Below, in pieces: positions 21,649-26,019 of a DNA stretch of 26,019 nucleotides (position 1 is the first letter of the stretch; every line of letters starts with the position of its first letter). A program made the translations under genes and the position numbers. The notes beneath the pieces are model-generated. The model was not told the DNA's origin, searched no databases, and was given only the letters and a program-made list of their open reading frames with translations. This DNA comes from a virus: positions 1 to 26,019 of the IMG/VR virus record IMGVR_UViG_3300012936_003521; one strand, 5' to 3'.

Positions 21649-23714
21649 TTACTTGTTTTTCTTTCAACTCCGTCCCAATCACCTTTTGGCATAGGTTGTT
21701 TTATTCTTTCTGAATATAATTCAGTCAAAACAGGATTCCAATTATGTTGCTTCATTATATCTATTTGATGTGCAACTGTACTCCATTCTCTGTTTTGATA
21801 TGCATCTACCATTCTATTTACAGTTCTTGCCTCTTTATGGTCTCTAAGTATGGTATAAATTGTTACTGGTGCTGTTTGGCCTTTTACTGCTATTTTATCT
21901 AATGTAACTAAATTTTCAGGTGCTTTAATTTGTTTTAGAGTATGCTCTGTAAACATAAAGAACACACCATACTCTTTTGTTTGTGCTTCTAATCTAGCCG
22001 CCAAGTTTACACTATCCCCTAATACAGTATAATCAAAACGTTGATTACTTCCCATGTTACCTACAACTGCATCACCTGTATTAATACCTATACCAACTCC
22101 TAACTCCATTAACCCATCTGCTTTTAATTCTTTATTAAGTTCTGCTAATTTTACTTCCATTTCCTGTGCTGTTTCTATTGCCAACTGAGCATGATTTTCT
22201 ATATCAAGTGGTGCTCCCCAAATAGCCATCAAGGCATCACCAATGTATTTGTCTATTGTGCCTTCTTTTTGCATAACCAAATCAGTCATTGGTGTCATAT
22301 ATCTGTTAATAAGTTTACCTAAACCTTGTGGGTCTGTTTTAAATTGTTCTGATATAGGAGTAAATCCACGAATATCTGAAAACAGGTATGTCATTGTTTT
22401 TGTATCACCACCTAACTGTAATAGCTCAGGATTCTTTTGTAATTTTTTAACCATTGCAGGAGCAAGGTAATGTTCAAATTGTTTTTTAATTTGCTCACGT
22501 AATTTGTATTGTTTGTAGAAATTATTAAATGCCGCCTGTGTAAACACTAAAAATCCTGATAGCACAGGGAATGTAGCATCTAATAAAACCAAATCATTAG
22601 TATATTTGTAAACACTGAAATATGCCATACCTCCCAATACACTCAAACTTATAGGTGCTGTCCATAGTAAAGGCAATTTATATACTGCAAGTGCTATAAG
22701 AATCATAGTCAATAAAGCAACGACAAGCTCTGTCACAGCACTTAATTGGCTTCTTGTTATGTTACTGCCATCTATAAAGTTTTGTAGCATGTGTGCTTGT
22801 ATATGCTGTGGATATAAGTTTCCTCTAGGTGTAGGCACAGGGTTTGCAATCCCTTCAGCAGTAACACCTATTATTACCCATTTACCCATAAGATCAGGAA
22901 TGCTTTCTGCACCCTCATATTCTATTTCTTCAAACTGATTATTAAATCGTATATAAGCAGTACCGTTAGGTTGTGTTACTATAGGGTCAAAAGGCGGTAC
23001 TGCAACTTCCTGTATTCCTATTTCAGATGTTTTTATCATATAACTGGGTTTGCCAGTATGTACTCTCAACATCTCGACTGCAAAACTAGGATATATCTTA
23101 TCTCCAACTGTTATAGCAAGTGGATAAGTTCTTGTTTGATTATCAGGCTGTGGTGCAGATGCTAAAACACCTTTACCATTACTTACTACTTCTAACATAG
23201 GAACATTAGTTACAAGGTTAGGCCATGTAAGCAAATAATCTTTTGCAGGTACAGGTCCTATTGTGCCAGTTCCTATATGAGGGCCTGTTGACTTTATGCC
23301 TTTTACACTTGGTGTTTGACTTAAAATATTAAAATTAACAGGATTTTTTCTAGCACCTGGTACATTTACTAAGTTTTGATTTAAAATACTAGCAAAACTA
23401 TCATCTCCCTGAAACCTGTCTTTCTCAGGAAACATAATAGTCCATCCTACAGGGCCACTATTTTTCATAGCAACATCAACAAGCATTTGAGCATAGTATT
23501 GTCTTGGGAAAGGATATTGCCCATACTTTGCTAAACTTTTTTCGCCAATGTTTAATATTACAACATTTTCACTTTGTTGTATTTCATCTAATTGTTGATA
23601 ACTGTCAAAAACTTGACCACGTAAACTTTGTAATGGCGTAGGGTCTACTATTCTTAAGCCAAGTAAAAGTGCAATAGATAAGACCACTGCATAACCACTA
23701 TATAACCATTTCAT
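21645..23714 (-). CDS. CHASE2-type class III adenylate/guanylate cyclase, membrane sensor
   Basis: This 689-aa protein makes a cyclic nucleotide in response to a periplasmic signal. Order: one N-terminal membrane helix (about 5-20); periplasmic CHASE2-like domain (about 25-320; VVILNIGEKSLAKYGQYPFP, YPLAITVGDKIYPSFAVEML, LMGKWVIIGVTAEGI); three membrane helices (about 327-396); class III catalytic domain (about 440-625). Catalytic residues are intact: metal Asp447 (FSDIRGF), Lys489 and Asp493 (IDKYIGDALMAIWG), Asp567, Asn570 and Arg574 (YTVLGDSVNLAARLE). The K and D at the purine positions favour ATP, as in bacterial CHASE2 cyclases. GATAAATA ends 5 nt before the ATG. The gene is overlap-coupled to two oxygenase genes. 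It reads like a cellular gene acquired by the phage, but its promoter is phage-type. Confidence 0.92.
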   Translation of the reverse strand: MKWLYSGYAVVLSIALLLGLRIVDPTPLQSLRGQVFDSYQQLDEIQQSENVVILNIGEKSLAKYGQYPFPRQYYAQMLVDVAMKNSGPVGWTIMFPEKDRFQGDDSFASILNQNLVNVPGARKNPVNFNILSQTPSVKGIKSTGPHIGTGTIGPVPAKDYLLTWPNLVTNVPMLEVVSNGKGVLASAPQPDNQTRTYPLAITVGDKIYPSFAVEMLRVHTGKPSYMIKTSEIGIQEVAVPPFDPIVTQPNGTAYIRFNNQFEEIEYEGAESIPDLMGKWVIIGVTAEGIANPVPTPRGNLYPQHIQAHMLQNFIDGSNITRSQLSAVTELVVALLTMILIALAVYKLPLLWTAPISLSVLGGMAYFSVYKYTNDLVLLDATFPVLSGFLVFTQAAFNNFYKQYKLREQIKKQFEHYLAPAMVKKLQKNPELLQLGGDTKTMTYLFSDIRGFTPISEQFKTDPQGLGKLINRYMTPMTDLVMQKEGTIDKYIGDALMAIWGAPLDIENHAQLAIETAQEMEVKLAELNKELKADGLMELGVGIGINTGDAVVGNMGSNQRFDYTVLGDSVNLAARLEAQTKEYGVFFMFTEHTLKQIKAPENLVTLDKIAVKGQTAPVTIYTILRDHKEARTVNRMVDAYQNREWSTVAHQIDIMKQHNWNPVLTELYSERIKQPMPKGDWDGVERKTSK

Positions 23715-23719
23715 ATCTA

Positions 23720-23727
23720 TATTTATC
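23720..23727 (-). promoter_or_regulatory. Late promoter (GATAAATA), 5 nt before cyclase ATG
   Basis: GATAAATA, TAGAT, then the ATG of the nucleotide cyclase gene. It follows the terminator at 23733-23755 by 5 nt, so the cyclase and oxygenase unit is transcriptionally insulated. Confidence 0.7.
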
Positions 23728-23732
23728 GTGAA

Positions 23733-23755
23733 AAACCTCCCTAAAAGGGAGGTTT
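23733..23755 (-). terminator. Intrinsic terminator before cyclase unit
   Basis: A 9-bp stem (AAACCTCCC/GGGAGGTTT) with a 5-nt loop is followed on the minus strand by T-rich sequence. It would end transcripts from the KOW-like gene. Confidence 0.85.
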
Positions 23756-23841
23756 CATTCTAGTCTGCTCGTTTTAAAGTCGTCGAGGTCGACTGGCAAA
23801 TTATGGCTTTTAGTTTTAAGAGTCTCTAAACCACCGGGCAA
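23755..23841 (-). other. Possible 28-codon ORF in GC-rich intergenic stretch (or structured RNA)
   Basis: Minus-strand bases 23853-23758 are open for 32 codons. The peptide has clearly biased composition (RFPGLPGGLETLKTKSHNLP, then VDLDDFKTSRLE) and stops at TGA 23757-23755, at the edge of the terminator. The only in-frame start candidate is a TTG at 23841, with no convincing Shine-Dalgarno, and stops lie upstream. The stretch is far more GC-rich than its surroundings and includes the inverted repeat CCGGattgcCCGG (23836-23848). It could be the remnant of a gene, a leader/attenuator RNA, or a true tiny protein. I cannot choose. Confidence 0.3.
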
Positions 23842-23863
23842 TCCGGGAAATCGCTCTATCTAA

Positions 23864-24121
23864 TTATGCTACTTCAATCATGCTTAGTGGCACATTGTAA
23901 CTACCACCTTGCATATCAACAATAGCACGTTTGATGTTAATTTTAGTAATAACACCTGGTGTTCTTTTAGTTTTTTGTACAACAAAAACTTTATCACCAA
24001 CATTTAAACTGGCTTTAGTTTGTGTCTCCATTACTGTTCTTGTATAACTGATTAAAGATTGTAAATCAGATGTGCTAAAATTACCTCTGCTTACTGCTTG
24101 TTTAATATCTGTTATATTCAT
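23864..24121 (-). CDS. Small KOW-like/SH3-fold phage protein (85 aa)
   Basis: The N-terminal half (1-35) is helical (ITDIKQAVSRGNFSTSDLQS). Residues 38-84 have a KOW-like beta pattern: SLNVGDKVFVVQKTKRTPGV, then ITKINIKRAIVDMQGG and YNVPLSMIEV, as in small SH3-type barrels that bind RNA, DNA or ribosomes (for example NusG C-terminal domains). The protein is too small for NusG itself. AGGAG lies 5 nt before the ATG. A near-consensus sigma70 promoter (24151-24178) precedes it, so it is likely made early. A terminator follows about 110 nt after the stop. A role in transcription or translation control is suggested by the fold, not demonstrated. Confidence 0.85.
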   Translation of the reverse strand: MNITDIKQAVSRGNFSTSDLQSLISYTRTVMETQTKASLNVGDKVFVVQKTKRTPGVITKINIKRAIVDMQGGSYNVPLSMIEVA

Positions 24122-24150
24122 AGTTACTCCTAATTTCTAAATATACATAT

Positions 24151-24178
24151 ATTATACAATATATCTATTATTTGTCAA
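24151..24178 (-). promoter_or_regulatory. Near-consensus sigma70 promoter for the KOW-like gene
   Basis: On the minus strand TTGACA (24178-24173) and TATAAT (24156-24151) are both perfect, separated by 16 nt. The start would fall about 7 nt further on, giving a leader of about 20-25 nt with AGGAG before the ATG at 24121. This is the strongest host-type promoter in the window. Confidence 0.85.
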
Positions 24179-24197
24179 GTACTTTAGGTAACTATTT

Positions 24198-24914
24198 TCA
24201 GTCTACAAAGGCACGTTCTAGCATGAAATCTCCCATTTCACCTGTATTGCCTTCTTCAAAATTTTGATATGAGAATGTTTGCCTGCATTCTTTATTTAAT
24301 GATGGGGAGCCACATACCATAATAGCATCTAACTCTTTATTTAATTCTCTACCTAAAACAGGTTGTATATACATCCAAAACCTACCAGTTCTAAAATATT
24401 TTTCTCTGGTTACAGAAGGAATATATGTAAACGGCATCATACCTGATATTTCTGACATAGTATCTTTGTATGTAATTTCTGCTACTTCCCTTACAGTATG
24501 AAATAAATATACATTCTCAAATCTTTCATATGTCTCAGGATCTTTTGCTATACTAACAAAAGGTGCTACACCTGTGCCTGTTGCTAGAAGAATTAAATTT
24601 TTCTTGGGTGTTAAATAATCTACAACTAAACTACCTGTGCATTTTGGATTTACTAATATTTCATCTCCAATCTGTATGTTTTGCAGTTTACTTGTTAAAG
24701 GTCCTTTTTCAACCTTAATACTAAGAAACTCTAAATAGTCATCATAACAAGTGCTAACAATACTATATGCTCTCATAATATTTTTAGGTTCGAGTTCTAA
24801 ACCTATCATGCAAAACTCACCGTTTTTGAATCTTAAACTTTTGTCTCTGGTTGTTTTAAAACTGAATAGTCTATCTGAATAATGTTTTACTTCTATAATT
24901 TTTTCTTTCAGCAT
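24198..24914 (-). CDS. Ferredoxin/flavodoxin-NADP+ reductase (Fpr-like)
   Basis: This FAD enzyme exchanges electrons between NADPH and ferredoxin/flavodoxin in the cytoplasm. The start chosen is the ATG at 24914 (MLKEKIIEVKHYSD), not the ATG 33 nt upstream, because AATAAATA ends 5 nt before it. Motifs: FAD-binding RAYS at 48-51, GPLTSKL at 71-77, NADP-binding LLATGTGVAPF at 109-119, VCGSPSL at 200-206 and the C-terminal GDFMLERAFVD typical of alpha- and gammaproteobacterial Fpr. The length (238 aa) is slightly below the usual 250-258. The preceding secreted-protein gene ends just before it. It could supply reductant for phage metal enzymes, such as the radical SAM enzyme or ribonucleotide reductase, but that link is inference. 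Confidence 0.92.
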   Translation of the reverse strand: MLKEKIIEVKHYSDRLFSFKTTRDKSLRFKNGEFCMIGLELEPKNIMRAYSIVSTCYDDYLEFLSIKVEKGPLTSKLQNIQIGDEILVNPKCTGSLVVDYLTPKKNLILLATGTGVAPFVSIAKDPETYERFENVYLFHTVREVAEITYKDTMSEISGMMPFTYIPSVTREKYFRTGRFWMYIQPVLGRELNKELDAIMVCGSPSLNKECRQTFSYQNFEEGNTGEMGDFMLERAFVD

Positions 24915-24919
24915 ATCAG

Positions 24920-24927
24920 TATTTATT
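24920..24927 (-). promoter_or_regulatory. Late promoter (AATAAATA), 5 nt before ATG
   Basis: AATAAATA, CTGAT, then the ATG of the ferredoxin-NADP+ reductase gene. It decides the start at 24914. Confidence 0.55.
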
Positions 24928-24928
24928 T

Positions 24929-25468
24929 TTATCTGATTTGATTGCAATTTCGTTTGGCACTATTAATTACATCTATATTATTAATTACTGCTACACCTGT
25001 TATAAAATTTGCCATAGTTAAATCATTTTCAGAAGTATTTTCAATAAAATTATTCCAACTAGTACCGAAAATTATACCTTTGTGTGCTACAAGTCTTAAA
25101 GTTGAAGGTCTTTCTCCTAGTAAAGGATTTAATTCTGAAATGCAATCATAACCTAACCCTTCTGAAGTTGTTAAAACATCTAATGCTTGTAATGTCCAAA
25201 AAAGTGACCATTGCCAATCCTTAGGTCTTTTGTACATTTCAAATTTTGGTAATAACGACTTAGTTTGATCCTGCTTTAATGCATCACAAAATTTTGCATT
25301 TGTAACACAAAATTCAAAATCGAATTCAGGCTCATACTTTAAATTAAGTTTTTTTGAATATTTTTGAAAGGGGTCATGAGGAATATATGCTGGACTAATA
25401 ACAATTTCCTCTGCCATTGCTGACAGAGGAAATATTGTAACTAACAAAAAAAGTAGTAACTTATTCAC
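24929..25468 (-). CDS. Secreted/periplasmic hypothetical protein (179 aa)
   Basis: I favour the GTG at 25468 over the GTG at 25489, because it gives a clean signal peptide (MNKLLLFLLVTIFPLSAMA, cleavage after AMA) and overlaps the previous stop by 8 nt (GTGAATAA). The mature part has acidic and aromatic segments and four Cys (FEFCVTNAKFC; GLGYDCISE; AKRNCNQIR). A hydrophobic C-terminal half carries ALDVLTTSEGLGYDCISELN and THKG-like VAHKGIIFG, a pattern I associate with small integral or membrane-associated proteins of unknown function. It lies in a run with a lipoprotein, so it probably acts in the envelope. Function unknown. Confidence 0.8.
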   Translation of the reverse strand: MNKLLLFLLVTIFPLSAMAEEIVISPAYIPHDPFQKYSKKLNLKYEPEFDFEFCVTNAKFCDALKQDQTKSLLPKFEMYKRPKDWQWSLFWTLQALDVLTTSEGLGYDCISELNPLLGERPSTLRLVAHKGIIFGTSWNNFIENTSENDLTMANFITGVAVINNIDVINSAKRNCNQIR

Positions 25469-25709
25469 ATTCTTTAGGGTTCTTAGCACAATATTTCATT
25501 ACCTTATCTAACAATTTAATTTGTTCAATAAGTTCTTTAATGTCCTCGTCTCCCTGAAGCTCATCCTCTTTTGAGGATTCTGTAATTGGGTCTTGTTTAC
25601 ACTTTGATGTAAGAAGACACTTTACAGAGAATGAGCTTTTACTTCTTTTCTTCTTCGGCTTTTTCTTCTTTGGGATCTTGAAGTTCGTCAGTTTGCTCAT
25701 CAATTTCAT
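25461..25709 (-). CDS. Small Lys-rich hypothetical protein, overlaps lipoprotein gene out of frame
   Basis: The frame opens upstream, but the first ATG is at 25709 (MKLMSKLTNFKIP; a second ATG at 25700), so the first 71 nt lie inside the lipoprotein gene in another frame. The N-terminal third is a Lys cluster (IPKKKKPKKKRSKSSFSVK), followed by paired Cys (KCLLTSKCK) and a helical acidic part (DIKELIEQIKLLDKVMKYCA) ending NPKECE. No signal peptide or membrane span. Neither ATG has a good Shine-Dalgarno. The open part after the overlap (25461-25638) and the 8-nt overlap with the next GTG support a real gene. The exact start is uncertain. Confidence 0.6.
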   Translation of the reverse strand: MKLMSKLTNFKIPKKKKPKKKRSKSSFSVKCLLTSKCKQDPITESSKEDELQGDEDIKELIEQIKLLDKVMKYCAKNPKECE

Positions 25710-25935
25710 CTGAAACTGTTTTAACAACACCTGCTCCAACTTCTAATGCAGTGGTTGAGATGTCTGAAACATCTTCGGCTACTGCAATAGTAATATCTGA
25801 TGCTGTGCCTACCACAGTATCAACTGTGTTAGTAACTAACTCTTTACCACCATCGATTGCCATACCAACTGTTGCACAACCTTGTGTAAAGATCACAAAA
25901 AACAATCCGAAAAACATATTTTTAATGTTATTCAT
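25639..25935 (-). CDS. Putative lipoprotein (98 aa)
   Basis: The N-terminus has a hydrophobic stretch (MFFGLFFVIFTQGC) ending in a lipobox-like TQGC with Cys20, so processing to a lipid-anchored protein is likely. The mature part is Val/Thr/Ala-rich with a low-complexity helical repeat (VDTVVGTASDITIAVAEDVS) and ends in a highly charged tail (ELQDPKEEKAEEEKK). AAGGAG lies 7 nt before the ATG, and a GATAAATA late promoter at 25986-25993 gives a leader of about 45 nt. It begins a run of envelope-type genes. A role in lysis or superinfection exclusion is possible but unsupported by any motif. Confidence 0.82.
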   Translation of the reverse strand: MNNIKNMFFGLFFVIFTQGCATVGMAIDGGKELVTNTVDTVVGTASDITIAVAEDVSDISTTALEVGAGVVKTVSDEIDEQTDELQDPKEEKAEEEKK

Positions 25936-25985
25936 GTTATTCTCCTTATAAGGTGTTATAAAACCATCTGTTCTTATAACAATAT

Positions 25986-25993
25986 TATTTATC
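25986..25993 (-). promoter_or_regulatory. Late promoter (GATAAATA), conventional leader
   Basis: GATAAATA lies 50 nt before the lipoprotein ATG. The leader ends with AAGGAG. The remaining bases to 26019 hold no gene I can see. Confidence 0.65.
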
Positions 25994-26019
25994 TTATATT
26001 AAAACAGGTTATAAAGAAA

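Noticed and set aside
23755-23863. tRNA gene in the GC-rich stretch
   Set aside because: No acceptor stem pairing, no T-loop GGTTCGANTCC-like arm and no plausible anticodon arm on either strand.
23755-23866. Frameshifted extension of the KOW-like protein
   Set aside because: The +1 frame holds a TAG between the normal stop and the open stretch, so simple frameshifting would not join them.
24915-24947. ATG 33 nt upstream as start of the ferredoxin reductase
   Set aside because: It overlaps the previous gene and encloses the AATAAATA; homologues start near the chosen ATG.
25461-25935. Rz/Rz1 spanin pair
   Set aside because: The lipoprotein comes first and the overlapping partner lacks an N-terminal membrane helix, opposite to known two-component spanins.
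20411-25935. Host chromosomal fragment
   Set aside because: Cyclase and reductase look cellular, but phage-type GATAAATA promoters at fixed spacing, gene overlaps and base composition continue unbroken from the structural region.
1-26019. CRISPR arrays, insertion sequences, integrase or attachment sites
   Set aside because: No direct-repeat/spacer series, transposase or recombinase motif, or long terminal inverted repeat was seen.

Overview
The window is a piece of a T4-like myovirus genome, strongly AT-rich, with short intergenic gaps, 1-8 nt start/stop overlaps and a recurring late-promoter motif, (G/A)ATAAATA. The recognisable virion genes are tail sheath gp18, tail tube gp19, a tube-like baseplate protein, head-completion gp4, a gp16-like small terminase, neck proteins gp13-like and gp14, and tail-sheath stabiliser gp15. 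Together with the auxiliary metabolic genes they resemble marine T4-like phages of low-GC hosts such as cyanobacteria or SAR11-type alphaproteobacteria. The host itself is inference. I saw no tRNA, rRNA, CRISPR array or insertion sequence.

Layout. 1-8846 (minus): gp13-like neck protein, dNMP kinase, tail sheath (followed by a clear terminator), tail tube, tube-initiator-like protein, an unknown protein, gp4, gp16-like TerS, and two unknown proteins, the last cut by the window edge. 8870-10253 (minus): an unknown basic protein and a small membrane protein behind a sigma70-like promoter. 10314-15410 (minus): a cassette of a PLP aminotransferase-like protein, an unknown protein, a glycine amidinotransferase homologue, two related iron-dioxygenase-like proteins and a sugar-nucleotide epimerase/dehydratase. 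15465-20410 (plus): radical SAM enzyme, neck gp14, coiled-coil protein, sheath stabiliser gp15, Nudix hydrolase and a helical protein. 20411-23714 (minus): a CHASE2-type adenylate/guanylate cyclase followed by two tandem-duplicated 2OG-Fe(II) oxygenases, coupled by 4-nt overlaps. 23864-25935 (minus): a lipoprotein, an out-of-frame overlapping small gene, a secreted protein, a ferredoxin-NADP+ reductase and a KOW-like small protein.

Most striking are three things. First, seven (G/A)ATAAATA motifs end exactly 5 nt before an ATG, and one more ends 7 nt before. If T4 late-promoter geometry holds, these transcripts begin at or next to the start codon, that is, leaderless late mRNAs. The other late genes have 26-53 nt leaders with good Shine-Dalgarno sequences, so two translation classes seem to coexist. 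Second, a full-length sensory nucleotide cyclase with intact catalytic residues sits under such a promoter and is overlap-coupled to two oxygenases. Third, an amidinotransferase, aminotransferase, radical SAM and epimerase cluster suggests synthesis or attachment of a guanidino- or amino-modified small molecule or sugar.

All functions are read from sequence motifs and memory of the families. No database search was run.
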